Assembly (NCBI GenBank): GCA_965228065.1
Contig: OZ245788.1
Span: 372,001-436,000, forward strand
DNA length: 64,000 nucleotides
Direction: 5' to 3'
From: Sphingobium_A sp965228065
GTDB lineage: Bacteria; Pseudomonadota; Alphaproteobacteria; Sphingomonadales; Sphingomonadaceae
Shown: positions 25,685-34,999 of the stretch, piece by piece
Position numbering within the stretch: position 1 is the first letter of the stretch
How the letters are laid out: each line of letters opens with the position of its first letter
Program-made: the position numbers and the translations under genes
The notes under the pieces: generated by a model
The model's database searches: none
The model's input: only the letters and a program-made list of their open reading frames with translations
Told to the model about the DNA's origin: nothing

Positions 25685-25857
25685 GCCCGCCGTCCTCATC
25701 CCGAACTTCTGAACGACAACCGTGCGGCCTTGCACGCCCGCGATCAAATGATCGTGAGCGCTATGCAGCGTCGAGCAACGCGCGATGCCGGAGCCGTCAA
25801 CGCCACCTGTGCAAGCACGGATATGATCGACCGACCGGAAAAAGGACGAACGGCGGC

Positions 25858-27549
25858 ATGACGGACGATCTCGAACGGGTTGCTGGCCAGGGTCTCGTCG
25901 TCGAGGCACCGCTGCGCGTGACCGATGCCACCGAAATCGAGTGGGACGATGAAGCCGATGTCGTCGTGATCGGCTTTGGCGGCGCCGGCGCCGCGGCCGC
26001 GCTCGAAGCCCGCGAGCAGGGCGCCGACGTGCTAATCGTCGAACGGTTCGAGGGCGGCGGCTCGACCACATTTTCCGGCGGGGTCTTCTACGCCGGGGGC
26101 GGCACACGCTTCCAGAAGAACGCCGGCGTGGAGGATACGCCCGCCGACATGTTCGACTATCTCGCGCTCGAACGGCAGGACGCGGTCAGCGAACCGACGC
26201 TTCGCCGCTTCTGCGAAGAGAGCGCCGCCAACACCGACTGGCTGGTCGGCCACGGCGTGGGGTTCGAGGGATCGCTCTACAGCGGCAAGACCAATTATCC
26301 GCCCGAGGACAAATATCTCTATTATGCCGGCAACGAGAAGGTGCCGACTTTCGCCGCCAGGGCGAAACCCGCCGCACGCGGCCATCGCACCAAGGGCGCG
26401 GGCTGGACGGGCTATGCTTTCTTCGCCGCGCTCAAGGCATCGGTCCTCGCACACGACATCCGCGTCGACACGCATAGCCGCGCGCTCCGGCTGGTGATCG
26501 ATACGAGCGGTGTCGTGATCGGCGTCGAAATACTGGTCATCGAAAAGGCAGACGATCGCGCGAAGCATCAGGCACTTTATGCCAAAGTCGATCCGCTGCG
26601 ACCGTTCAACGGCAAGCGCGCCGAAGCCGCGATCGCGGAGGCATTCGCCTTCGAACAGACGGTCGGCACACGCCGGCTGATCCGCGCACGCAACGGCCTG
26701 ATCCTCTCGACCGGCGGCTTCGGTTACAATGTCGGCATGGTCGGGGCGCACATGCCGTTCCTCGCCAAGAATTACGAAGCGCTGATGCGGCTGGGATCGA
26801 TGGGGTGCAGTGGCGGCGGCATCCAGTTGGGCCTGTCCGCGGGCGGCAGCGCGGCGAAACTCGATCGATCGTTCCTCGGCCGGATGATCGCGCCACCGAC
26901 CGCGCTGGTCCAGGGGCTGATCGTCAATCGCGCGGGCGAACGCTTCGTCAACGAGGACGCGTATAACGCACTGCTCGGCGGCGCGATCCTGCGCCAACCG
27001 GGCGGCGACGCCTGGATCATCCTCGACGCCGCGCTCAACCGGACCTTGCTGCGCCAGTGCCTGCCGACACGCGACGGCAGCTTCAAACCCTATCTCGCGC
27101 CGGCCTTGCTCAACCGCTTCCTCGGCGGCACGAAAAAGGCGGCGACACTGGCCGGCCTGGCCGAAAGGATCGGCGTCGATCCCGCCGCGCTGGAGCGAAC
27201 CGTTCAGGACTTCAATCAGGCCATCGATCGCAGCGATCCCGATGCGATGGGCAAGAATGCCGATTATGTGCGGCGGCTTGGGCCCGGCCCCTATCGCGCG
27301 CTCAACACGTCGGTCGGCAACAAATATTCCTTCTGCATCTTCTTCACGCTGGGCGGTCTGCGCGTCGACGAAGAACGCGGACTGGTGCTGCGCGCCGATG
27401 GTACACCAATCGACGGCCTCTACGCCGCGGGCCGCGCGGCGATGGGCATCCCGTCCGATGGCTATATCAGCGGGCTGTCGCTTGCCGACTGTGTGTTTTC
27501 GGGGCGGCGCGCGGGACGCGATGCCGCGCTTCAATCGAAGGAAATATGA
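25858..27549 (+). CDS. FAD-dependent dehydrogenase, 3-ketosteroid dehydrogenase/fumarate reductase type
   Basis: 563 residues. N-terminal dinucleotide site DVVVIGFGGAGAAAALEA with an ERFEGGGSTTFSGG segment; central LILSTGGFG; C-terminal GLYAAGRAAMGIPSDGYISGLSLADCVFSGRRAGRDAA. This is the flavoprotein layout shared by fumarate reductases and 3-oxosteroid delta-dehydrogenases. The SGGVFYAGGG and GYISGLSL segments favour the latter group, suggesting desaturation next to a ring ketone. ATG 25858 follows AAAGGACG. Its TGA overlaps the start of the next gene, so the two are translationally coupled. Confidence 0.85.
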   Translation: MTDDLERVAGQGLVVEAPLRVTDATEIEWDDEADVVVIGFGGAGAAAALEAREQGADVLIVERFEGGGSTTFSGGVFYAGGGTRFQKNAGVEDTPADMFDYLALERQDAVSEPTLRRFCEESAANTDWLVGHGVGFEGSLYSGKTNYPPEDKYLYYAGNEKVPTFAARAKPAARGHRTKGAGWTGYAFFAALKASVLAHDIRVDTHSRALRLVIDTSGVVIGVEILVIEKADDRAKHQALYAKVDPLRPFNGKRAEAAIAEAFAFEQTVGTRRLIRARNGLILSTGGFGYNVGMVGAHMPFLAKNYEALMRLGSMGCSGGGIQLGLSAGGSAAKLDRSFLGRMIAPPTALVQGLIVNRAGERFVNEDAYNALLGGAILRQPGGDAWIILDAALNRTLLRQCLPTRDGSFKPYLAPALLNRFLGGTKKAATLAGLAERIGVDPAALERTVQDFNQAIDRSDPDAMGKNADYVRRLGPGPYRALNTSVGNKYSFCIFFTLGGLRVDEERGLVLRADGTPIDGLYAAGRAAMGIPSDGYISGLSLADCVFSGRRAGRDAALQSKEI

Positions 27550-28535
27550 TGCGCGCATGGCAGATCGACAGCTTCGACGGACTGGATGCGCTGAAACTCG
27601 TGGAGGCCGCCAGGCCGGCCCCCGCGCCGGGCGAAGTGCTGATCCGGATGCGCGCGGCCGGCGTCGTCCAGTTCGACTGGTGGATCATGCATGGCGAGTT
27701 GGCGCCGGCCTTTCCGCCGATCGCAGCGCCGCTGATCCTCGGCAACCAGGGCATGGGCGAGATCGAGGATCCCGGCGATACCGGGTTCCGTCGGGGCGAA
27801 CGCGTGATGTTCGCCCATTTTGCCTATGGCTTCGCGCGCCCGGGCAGTTGGGCTGAGTATATCTGCGTCGAGGCCGACCATGTCGCGCGCGTGCCCGATT
27901 TCATGCCCGACGATGTCGCTGCCAATCTGCCCTCCGCCTATCCCACTGCCTACCTGGCGCTCGAAGCCGCGGGATTCGCACCGGGCAAAAGCGTGCTGAC
28001 GACCGGGATCGGCGGATCGGTGGGCAATGCGGCCTATCAACTCGCCCGCGCGATGGACGCTTCAGCGGTTTTCTCGACATCGGGGTCGACGGACAAGGCG
28101 CTGCGGGCGGAAGCCGCAGGCTATTCCGGGATCATCGATCTTTCGCGCGAAGCGATGGGTGACGGGTTGCGCAAACGCAATGGCGGCGAGAATGCCGATA
28201 TCGTCATCGAGACGATCGGCGGCCCGCTCACCGCCGCCGCGATCGGCTGCGTCGCTCGGCAGGGCACCGTGATCACCTTGGGTTTCTCCGCGGGCGACGA
28301 GACCAGCATCCGCCTGTCCGAACTGATCCTGATGTCGTCGCGGCTCGAAGGGTTCGGCGTCTATTCACGCACCCCGGAACAATGGGCCAAGGCCTATGAC
28401 CATATCGCGCGACTGATGCAGGCCGGACGAATCGCTCCGCATATCGATCGCAACTATGCGTTCGAGGATGCGCCGGAAGCCATTCGCCACCTCGTTCTCG
28501 ATCGCCCGCTCGGCACCGTCGCCCTGACCTTCTGA
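27549..28535 (+). CDS. Medium-chain quinone-oxidoreductase-type reductase
   Basis: About 328 residues, MDR superfamily. The N-terminal GroES-like domain lacks a catalytic zinc Cys/His set (GVVQFDWWIMHGE), and the NADPH Rossmann motif is TTGIGGSVGNAAYQLA. These features match zinc-free quinone or enoyl reductases. Two adjacent ATGs occur (27546, 27549); the second sits 6 nt after AAGGA, and both overlap the stop of the flavoprotein gene (ATATGATG). Coupling to that gene suggests consecutive redox steps on the same ring substrate. Confidence 0.88.
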   Translation: MRAWQIDSFDGLDALKLVEAARPAPAPGEVLIRMRAAGVVQFDWWIMHGELAPAFPPIAAPLILGNQGMGEIEDPGDTGFRRGERVMFAHFAYGFARPGSWAEYICVEADHVARVPDFMPDDVAANLPSAYPTAYLALEAAGFAPGKSVLTTGIGGSVGNAAYQLARAMDASAVFSTSGSTDKALRAEAAGYSGIIDLSREAMGDGLRKRNGGENADIVIETIGGPLTAAAIGCVARQGTVITLGFSAGDETSIRLSELILMSSRLEGFGVYSRTPEQWAKAYDHIARLMQAGRIAPHIDRNYAFEDAPEAIRHLVLDRPLGTVALTF

Positions 28536-28984
28536 TTGCAACCGCAATCGGGCATCTCGCGGCGGTTCCTGCGGCGGTCAGGCGCGCCCTCGCGCCAACT
28601 ATTCTGCATGATGAATGATCGTTCTCAATGAAATTGATTGCCTCCGCGTACAGGGCGGCATCAAACCTCAAGACGCGACGCAACCCTGGCCAGTGTAATC
28701 GATCGATGATTTCCAGATTACTGGAGGCAGAATTTCCGATATTCTACAATCAATCCAGACATGGGTCGCAATATTATTTTCAGATCCGTCGTTCGATTTC
28801 AAATCCACCAAGAATGAATAATGACGAATATTTCTATTCTCTATGAAAATCACGGAAAAAATGCCGCACGATTTCTATAAAATCACATAATTGACTTTTA
28901 ACAATCGTCACAGCACTATCCCGTCATTGCTCAGCCGGACACGAGCGGTTCAACCGCCACGGCGCCACCTCGGAGGGGATCGCA
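28536..28984. other. AT-rich intergenic region before the AraC-type regulator
   Basis: No gene is supported in these ~450 bp. The second half (about 28720-28915) is much more AT-rich than its surroundings and probably holds the promoter of the AraC-type regulator. A GGAGGGGAT ribosome binding site ends the region. I saw no clear terminator hairpin for the upstream reductase. Confidence 0.45.
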
Positions 28985-30016
28985 ATGCAGACGATCTATT
29001 CATATTCGGGCAGCGATTTCGACGAGCTCGATCGCACCTACGCCGATGTCGTTCGGCAGGAATTCTACGATGGGGATCTGACCACCGAGCATCGCGAGAA
29101 TGTCGATCTCACGGTCCAGAAGGCGCTGGCCTATCCGATGTCGCTGGTCCGCGTCATCTCGAACTCCGGCATTTCCTATCGCCGGGCATGGCATCATATC
29201 CGCGCCAACAAGGTCGGCGTCCGCGTAATCTGGTTCGTGCGCAAGGGATCGCTGCAGATCGTCCGTTCGCGCAACACCTGCATCGTCCAGGCGGGCGAAT
29301 GCGCGATCCTCGATTCCTGCTCGCCCTTCTACGCATCGGCCGTCACGGATGGCGAGACGTTCGATGCGGTCCAGGCGATCGTGCCCGCACATCTCTTCCT
29401 GTCGCATCTCTCGACCGCCTCGGGATTCGACGCAGCGTTCGCGGTGAATTTCGACGATCGCGAAGTCATCGTGAAGCTGCTCGACCTGCTGTTCGGCGAT
29501 GGCGAGGGGCTCAGCCCCAATGCCGCCGAGCCGCTCGTCGCCGCCTTTCTGGAGGCGATCGCGGACAAGGTGGGCAATCTCACCGATGCGCCGCCGCGCC
29601 GTCAGAAGATCATCGATCTGCGCCTGGCCGACATCAAGACCTATATCATGAAGAACCTGACCGATCCGGATCTCAGCTACGATCAAGTCGCCGCCAAATG
29701 CGGCATCTCACCGCGCTATCTCTGCTACCTGCTCAAGGCCGACGATACGTCCTTCTCGAAACTGGTCTGGAGCCAGCGCCTGCCCAAGGCGCGCGACTGG
29801 CTGGTCGCGCACGAATGGCAGGAATATCCGATCCAGGAGATCGCCTTCATGGCCGGTTTCAAGAGCGCCGCGCATTTCAGCCGGATGTTCAAATCGGCCT
29901 ATGGCTGCTCGCCGAAGGAATATCGCGCGCGGCTTCAGTCGACCACCGATATCGGGCACCGCAGCGGATGGGGCAGCGGCTTGCCCGTCGACGAGGAATT
30001 GTTCGAAGCCGCCTGA
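28985..30016 (+). CDS. AraC-family transcriptional regulator
   Basis: 343 residues. The N-terminal ~210 residues form a sensing domain with a cupin-like stretch (VQAGECAILDSCSPFYA). The C-terminal ~100 residues carry two HTH units of the AraC fold: SYDQVAAKCGISPRYLCYLL and IQEIAFMAGFKSAAHFSRMFKSAYGCSPKEYRARL. It is the only regulator within the 17-42 kb catabolic cluster and is therefore its likely controller, presumably activating on a substrate-derived ligand. The start has a strong GGAGGGGAT. The stop lies at the edge of a 22-bp-stem hairpin shared with the convergent crotonase gene. Confidence 0.93.
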   Translation: MQTIYSYSGSDFDELDRTYADVVRQEFYDGDLTTEHRENVDLTVQKALAYPMSLVRVISNSGISYRRAWHHIRANKVGVRVIWFVRKGSLQIVRSRNTCIVQAGECAILDSCSPFYASAVTDGETFDAVQAIVPAHLFLSHLSTASGFDAAFAVNFDDREVIVKLLDLLFGDGEGLSPNAAEPLVAAFLEAIADKVGNLTDAPPRRQKIIDLRLADIKTYIMKNLTDPDLSYDQVAAKCGISPRYLCYLLKADDTSFSKLVWSQRLPKARDWLVAHEWQEYPIQEIAFMAGFKSAAHFSRMFKSAYGCSPKEYRARLQSTTDIGHRSGWGSGLPVDEELFEAA

Positions 30017-30089
30017 GAGTCTGTTTGAGAAAGCCGGTAGCGGCCCGCTCCAGAAAGCGCTCTTCCGCGCTTTCTCAAACAGACTCTTA
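30013..30089. terminator. Bidirectional 22-bp-stem hairpin between convergent genes
   Basis: AGAGTCTGTTTGAGAAAGC (to 30034) and GCTTTCTCAAACAGACTCTT (from 30070) form a 22-bp stem (30013-30034 with 30068-30089) with a single G-T wobble and a 33-nt loop that itself contains short palindromes. It overlaps the last codon of the AraC-type gene and ends 6 bp before the crotonase stop, as expected for a shared terminator. One arm also occurs at 10894-10912, so it may be a mobile or dispersed repeat used as a terminator. Confidence 0.65.
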
Positions 30090-30094
30090 GGGTT

Positions 30095-30895
30095 TTACGC
30101 GGTCCCGCCGAAGCGCGGCTTGCGCTGCTCCATGAAGGCGCGGACGCCTTCGGCGAAATCGGGATGCGCCACCGCTTCGCCGACCGCGCGGACTTCGGCT
30201 GCCAGTTGCGACGGCAGGTCGTTGTCGTCGCTCGCATCGATCAGCGCACGGCTGAGCCGGAACGCTTCGCGCGGGCCGGTCGAGAGCAGCGTAATCGTCT
30301 CGGCGACGCGTTGTTCCAGCGCATCATCCGCCAGCACTTCGCCGATCAAGCCGATCGCTTCTGCCCGCTTGGCGTCGATCCGTGCCGATGTGAGCGCCAG
30401 CGCCCTTGCGTGCCGCCATCCGACGACACGGGGAAGATAATAGCTCGTCCCCATGTCGAGCGGCAGGCCGAGCCTGGCATGCGCAAAAACGAAGAACGCG
30501 TCCTCCGAGGCGAAGCAGAAATCCGCGGCCATGACGAACAACAGCCCCGCGCCGGCGACCGCGCCGCGCGCGACGGTGATGATCGGCACGTCCACGCGCG
30601 CGAGCAGCAGGCACGTCTCCGAACTGGTGGTCACGCGCGTCTCAAAGGCGCTCCGCCGCTCTTCGGGCGACAGGTCGAGTGACTCGACAAAGCTCGCGAC
30701 ATCGCCGCCGGCCGCAAAATGGGCACCCTCGCCGCGGAAAATCAGATAGCGGACACTCTCGTCGCCCTGGATGTCCCGCAGAAATGCGCAAAGATCGGCC
30801 AGCATCTCGCGACTGATCGCATTGCGTATGGCAGGGCGATTGAAGGTGACATGCGCGCCGCCATCGCGACGCTCGAGCAGGATATCCGCGCTCAC
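30095..30895 (-). CDS. Enoyl-CoA hydratase/isomerase family protein
   Basis: 266 residues with the crotonase fold: HFAAGGDVASF in the oxyanion loop, GAVAGAGLLFVMAADFCFAS, then ARLGLPLDMGTSYYLPRVVG. The two Glu residues of true hydratases are absent (Leu in GAGLLF, and LPLD in place of the second), and the LPLDMG pattern is closer to isomerase or other crotonase activities. It starts with GTG and overlaps the stop of the acyl-CoA dehydrogenase gene by 4 bp (GTGA), so it is translated in a coupled operon with the two dehydrogenase genes. Confidence 0.9.
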   Translation of the reverse strand: MSADILLERRDGGAHVTFNRPAIRNAISREMLADLCAFLRDIQGDESVRYLIFRGEGAHFAAGGDVASFVESLDLSPEERRSAFETRVTTSSETCLLLARVDVPIITVARGAVAGAGLLFVMAADFCFASEDAFFVFAHARLGLPLDMGTSYYLPRVVGWRHARALALTSARIDAKRAEAIGLIGEVLADDALEQRVAETITLLSTGPREAFRLSRALIDASDDNDLPSQLAAEVRAVGEAVAHPDFAEGVRAFMEQRKPRFGGTA

Positions 30896-32034
30896 ACGCC
30901 CTGCCCCTGCAGCACCGGCCAGAATGGCGCCGGGTTTGCGGCGAGCCGTTCGAGATGGTGCGCTTCGTTGCCGAACTGCCCGGCGATCACGAACAGCCGG
31001 CGATAGTAATGGCCGATCGCATGTTCCTCGGCCATGCCGATCCCGCCATGCAGCTGGACGGCATTGCGCCCGACGAACAGTGCCGCCGCGCTGACGATCG
31101 CCTTCATCGCCGCGATGGGACGCACCCGCTCCGCGTCCGGCGCGTCGAGCACAGCCAGCGCCTGGAAGACGATCGAGCGCGACAATTCCATTTCGACCAG
31201 CATGTCCGCCATGCGGTGCTGGAGCGCCTGGAAGCTTGCCAGCGGTGCGCCGAATTGCTGCCGGGTCTTGAGATAGTCGCGCGTCAGCAGGATCGCGGCG
31301 TCCATCGCCCCCACGGCCTCCGCGCAGATCGCGACCAGCGCATGATCGTGCCCGCGCCGGATCGCGGGCATCGCCCGGCCCGGCGGCGCGAGTTGCGCCT
31401 CGACCGCGACGTCGTCAAACGCGATATCCGCCACGCGCATATTGTCGAGCGTGCGATAGGGCCGCATCGTCACGCCCGCCGCCTGGCGTGAAATCCGATA
31501 CAGCCCGACCCCTTGGTCGCTCCGCGCCGAGACGAGCAAAATGTCGGCGGACGGTGCGCCGAAGACCAGCGACTTGCCGCCGGTGATCCGCCAGCCATCG
31601 CCCGTGTCCCGCGCGACCGCCTCGACATGATCGAAATCGCCGCGCGCGGCGGCCTCGCCATGCGCGAACGCGGCCATGCGCTCACCGCCGACGATATCCG
31701 CGACCAGCCCGTCTCTCGCCTCTCCCGCCGGCAGCGCGGCCAGCGTCTGCAACGAGAGGACGGCCGACGGCACGAACGGCTCCAGCACGAGGGCGCGGCC
31801 AAAGGCTTCGAGGATCAGCATGGTCTCGACCCCGCCACCGCCGAACCCGCCGGCCTCTTCCGACAGGCCGGCGCCAAGCCATCCCAGATCGGCGAAGCGG
31901 CTCCAGATCTCGCGACTGAAACCGTCGGGCGTGTCGATCAGGCCCAGGCGCTGCTCGAAGCCATAATCGCGTTCGCAGAAGCGGCCGAGGCTTTCGGCCA
32001 GTGCCTGCTGTTCGGAGGAAAGGCTGAAGTCCAT
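30892..32034 (-). CDS. Acyl-CoA dehydrogenase, divergent subunit
   Basis: 380 residues with a full ACAD fold (MDFSLSSEQQALAESLGRF at the N-terminus; LHGGIGMAEEHAIGHYYRRL near the C-terminus). The usual flavin motif TEPxAGSD is degenerate (AAFAHGEAAARGD), and the C-terminal base region reads IAGQFGNEAHHLERL without the standard Glu. It is encoded 5 bp after a second acyl-CoA dehydrogenase. Pairs of this kind form alpha2-beta2 enzymes in sterol side-chain degradation, where one subunit holds the catalytic groups; this protein fits the non-canonical partner. Confidence 0.9.
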   Translation of the reverse strand: MDFSLSSEQQALAESLGRFCERDYGFEQRLGLIDTPDGFSREIWSRFADLGWLGAGLSEEAGGFGGGGVETMLILEAFGRALVLEPFVPSAVLSLQTLAALPAGEARDGLVADIVGGERMAAFAHGEAAARGDFDHVEAVARDTGDGWRITGGKSLVFGAPSADILLVSARSDQGVGLYRISRQAAGVTMRPYRTLDNMRVADIAFDDVAVEAQLAPPGRAMPAIRRGHDHALVAICAEAVGAMDAAILLTRDYLKTRQQFGAPLASFQALQHRMADMLVEMELSRSIVFQALAVLDAPDAERVRPIAAMKAIVSAAALFVGRNAVQLHGGIGMAEEHAIGHYYRRLFVIAGQFGNEAHHLERLAANPAPFWPVLQGQGV

Positions 32035-32039
32035 GTCGT

Positions 32040-33251
32040 TCAGAGCCCCAGATTGGATCGGGCGATGATGGTGCGCTGGATCTCGCTGGCCCCGCCATAG
32101 ATGGTGGTGGCGCGACGGAACATCGCGCGCGCCGTCACGCCTATCGCTTCGTCATCCGCGATCGCCGGAGCCATGCCGTCAGCGCGCAACCGATGCACGT
32201 TCTCCGGATCGGGCAGTGCCGCCAGCCCATGGTCGCCCAGCGCCTCCGCCGCGAGCAGCGCCGCGCGCTCGCTCAATTCGGAGCCACGCAGCTTGAGCAG
32301 CGACGCGACCGCATCGACGCTGCTGTCGCCATCTTCGGCATGAAGCACGCGCATCACCGCCCATTCGAGCGCGATCACTTCCGCTTCCAGCCGCGCCAGC
32401 TTCGCCGCAAAGGATGGGTTGTCGATCAGCCGCCCGGTGCCCGCGGGCGCATGTTCGGCAAGATGACGGACCTGATCGACGTCGCGCTTGGTGTGCGAGA
32501 CCACGGCCGAGGTGGTGCGCTCATGGGTGAGCAGGAACTTGGCATAGCTCCACCCCCTGCCCGCCTCGCCGACCAAGTTTCCAGCAGGCACGACGACATC
32601 GTCGAAGAACATCTCGTTGAGCGTATGGCCCTCGTCGATCGACCAGATCGGCCGACGCGTGATTCCGGGCGAATTGATATCGATCAGCAGGAACGAGATA
32701 CCGGCCTGGGGCTTGGCGTCCGGATCGGTTCGCACCAGCGCGAAGATCCAGTCGGCATAATGCGCCTCCGACGTCCAGGTCTTCTGCCCGTTCACCACAT
32801 AATGATCGCCCTTCAGCTCGGCGCGGGTGCGCAGCGAGGCAAGATCGGATCCGGCATTGGGCTCGGAGAAACCCTGCGCCCACCAGACGTCCCCGGTCAG
32901 GATCGGCGGCAGGAAGCGCGCCTGCTGCGCGGGCGAACCGAATGCGCAGAGCACCGGCCCAAGCAAGTCGAGCGCACAACGATCGAGCACCGGCGCACGC
33001 GCGCGGCGCAGTTCGTCCTGAAAGATGTATTTCCTCAGCGGAGTCCACGACGTACCGCCAAACCGCTCCGGCCAGTGCGGCGCGCTCCAGCCGCGTCCGG
33101 CGAGGATCTTCATCCAGCGGCGAACGTCATCGCGCGCACTGTGATAATCATGCTGGCCGCGCCGCGCGATATCGGCCGGCAATTCGGCCTCGATAAAGGC
33201 ACGGACATCGACGCGGAACGCCTGATCCTCGGGGCTGATGGTGAAATCCAT
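32040..33251 (-). CDS. Acyl-CoA dehydrogenase, canonical subunit of tandem pair
   Basis: 403 residues. It keeps the flavin motif GFSEPNAGSDLASL and GQKTWTSEAHYAD, and ends IYGGASEIQRTIIARSNLGL, where the medium-chain Glu position is Gly; the base may be elsewhere, as in related long- and branched-chain enzymes. It heads a three-gene operon with the divergent dehydrogenase and a crotonase. Likely function: alpha,beta-desaturation of a bulky acyl-CoA as a heterotetramer with its neighbour. ATG 33251 is preceded by AAGGAGG at very short spacing. Divergent from the VOC gene. Confidence 0.92.
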   Translation of the reverse strand: MDFTISPEDQAFRVDVRAFIEAELPADIARRGQHDYHSARDDVRRWMKILAGRGWSAPHWPERFGGTSWTPLRKYIFQDELRRARAPVLDRCALDLLGPVLCAFGSPAQQARFLPPILTGDVWWAQGFSEPNAGSDLASLRTRAELKGDHYVVNGQKTWTSEAHYADWIFALVRTDPDAKPQAGISFLLIDINSPGITRRPIWSIDEGHTLNEMFFDDVVVPAGNLVGEAGRGWSYAKFLLTHERTTSAVVSHTKRDVDQVRHLAEHAPAGTGRLIDNPSFAAKLARLEAEVIALEWAVMRVLHAEDGDSSVDAVASLLKLRGSELSERAALLAAEALGDHGLAALPDPENVHRLRADGMAPAIADDEAIGVTARAMFRRATTIYGGASEIQRTIIARSNLGL

Positions 33252-33392
33252 CCCTCCTTCCTACAGAAGCCGGAGCCGTTGGCGAGCGCTCGCCCGGGCC
33301 GCTGCCGCAGCAGGCAATTCGGCCTTCCGGACCGGACAACCCCGCATCTGCTCAACCCTGATAGGGATCGGCCTGATCATGAGGGACAGGTG

Positions 33393-33836
33393 ATGAGCGA
33401 AGACGAATACTGGATCTGGGGCACCGATGCCGATCGACCGCGCATCCTGCATTCGATGATCCGGGTCGCCGATCTCGATCGCTCGCTCGATTTCTACTGC
33501 AACATCCTGGGCATGAAGCAGCTCAGCCGCGTGGATATCGAGAGCGGGCGCTTCTCGATCGTCTTCGTCAATTTCACTGATGATTACGACACCGGCGCGA
33601 TCGAACTCACCCATAATTGGGACCGCGAAGAGGGATATAGCCATGGCAGCGGCTACGGCCATGTCGCGATCGGCGTGCCCGACATATACGGCATGTGCGA
33701 TCGCCTGCGCGCCGCAGGCATCGACAGCGTGACCGAGCCCAAGATCCTGCTGCCCGGCGCACCAGCGCTCGCCTTCGTCAAGGATCCTGATGGCTATGCG
33801 ATCGAGCTGATCCAGACGTCGCGGGCCACGCCATGA
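33393..33836 (+). CDS. VOC-family protein (glyoxalase I-like)
   Basis: 147 residues in two vicinal-oxygen-chelate modules. Metal-ligand candidates are His in ILHSMIRVADLDRSLDFYC, Glu in AIELTHNW, His in GYGHVAIGVPDI and Glu in GYAIELIQ, the H/E/H/E spacing of lactoylglutathione lyases. In this context it may instead be an epimerase-like or ring-modifying enzyme. ATG 33393 follows AGGGACAGG. It overlaps the next gene by 4 bp (ATGA). Confidence 0.88.
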   Translation: MSEDEYWIWGTDADRPRILHSMIRVADLDRSLDFYCNILGMKQLSRVDIESGRFSIVFVNFTDDYDTGAIELTHNWDREEGYSHGSGYGHVAIGVPDIYGMCDRLRAAGIDSVTEPKILLPGAPALAFVKDPDGYAIELIQTSRATP

Positions 33837-34228
33837 CCGATCGGGATACTATCGCGCTGGTGAAGGCCGCCTATGCCGGCTTCTTCGCGGGCGACCTGGC
33901 AGCCTTCCTCCGAAATTTCGATGAGGAGAGCGTGCTGATCGAGGCGGACAGCCTGCCTTATGGCGGGACTTTCAGGGGCCCGGCGCAATGCGGCCAGGCG
34001 CTGGGCGGGATCGCCCGGGTCTGGCGCGACATCGATTTCCGGATCGTCGAATATACCGCCGGTGGCGCGTTCGTGATCGTCTATGGCATCTTCACGGCCA
34101 CCGGTCGCAGTTCGGGCGCCAGGATCAGCCAGCCGCTGGTCGAGGTCTGGGAATTCGACGGCAGCCGCGTGGTCAGCCTGCGTGCCATCTATGCCGACAC
34201 CGCCGCGGTGGTCGCGGCACTCGGCTAG
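33833..34228 (+). CDS. SnoaL-like (NTF2-fold) protein
   Basis: 131 residues of cone-shaped NTF2 fold: N-terminal helix ALVKAAYAGFFAGDLAAFLRNF, YGGTFRGPAQCGQALGG and strand FVIVYGIFTATGRSSG. This is the typical size of SnoaL/ketosteroid-isomerase-like enzymes, which use an acidic residue to shift double bonds or cyclise rings. It is coupled to the VOC gene by a 4-bp overlap. The substrate is unknown. Confidence 0.88.
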   Translation: MTDRDTIALVKAAYAGFFAGDLAAFLRNFDEESVLIEADSLPYGGTFRGPAQCGQALGGIARVWRDIDFRIVEYTAGGAFVIVYGIFTATGRSSGARISQPLVEVWEFDGSRVVSLRAIYADTAAVVAALG

Positions 34229-34234
34229 CGAGGG

Positions 34235-34999
34235 TCACTCGCCGCACCAGACCGCCGCGCGCTTCTCGGTAAAGGCGAGCGCCCCCTCGCGCGCATCGGC
34301 GGAGGCGAAGACGGGGGCGGCGATCTCGGCCTGCCGTGCGAACATCTCGCCGCTGGTCCAGTCGGGGCTGTCACGCAGCACGCATTTGCTGGCGCTGACC
34401 GCGAGCGGGCCGTTGACGGCGATGCGCGCGGCGAGCGCCCGCGCCGCGACCAGTGCCTCGCCGGCCGGAACCAGGCTGTTGACGAAGCCGTGGCGGGCGA
34501 GGTCGGTGATGGGCACGGTGTCGCCGGTGAAGACGAGTTCGGCGGCAAGGCGTGGCGGCAACTGGTTGGGAAGCCTCAATAATCCTCCTGCCCGCGGCAT
34601 CAGGCCGCGCTTCACTTCGGGCAGGCCGACCCTCGCCTGGTCCGATGCGACGATCAGATCGCACCACAAGGCCAGCTCGAACCCGCCGGCGAGCGCATAA
34701 CCCTCGATCGCGGCGATCCAGGGTTTGCGCGAGATTGCCTGGGTGATGCCGCCAAGACCGCGATCGCCGATCCTCATATTCTCGCCGGCCAGGAACGCCT
34801 TCAGATCCATGCCAGCGCAGAAATGGCCGCCCGATCCGGTGAGGATGCCGACCGCGACGTCCGACCGTTCCTCGACCACGTCGAACGCGGCGGCCAGCCC
34901 CTCGGCCACGGCCTGGTTGATCGCGTTGCGCGCCTCGGGGCGATCGATCGAGACCACCGCGACGCCATCCCCGATCGACAGGCTGACCGCGTCGTTCAT
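34235..34999 (-). CDS. Enoyl-CoA hydratase/isomerase
   Basis: 254 residues. Oxyanion loop HFCAGMDLKAF, then GYALAGGFELALWCDLIVAS and ARVGLPEVKRGLMPRAGG, with both Glu residues of genuine hydratases (in GGFEL and LPEVKRG). It should hydrate an enoyl-CoA to 3-hydroxyacyl-CoA. It overlaps the stop of the short-chain dehydrogenase gene by 4 bp, placing hydratase, 3-hydroxyacyl dehydrogenase and thiolase in one operon. Confidence 0.92.
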   Translation of the reverse strand: MNDAVSLSIGDGVAVVSIDRPEARNAINQAVAEGLAAAFDVVEERSDVAVGILTGSGGHFCAGMDLKAFLAGENMRIGDRGLGGITQAISRKPWIAAIEGYALAGGFELALWCDLIVASDQARVGLPEVKRGLMPRAGGLLRLPNQLPPRLAAELVFTGDTVPITDLARHGFVNSLVPAGEALVAARALAARIAVNGPLAVSASKCVLRDSPDWTSGEMFARQAEIAAPVFASADAREGALAFTEKRAAVWCGE

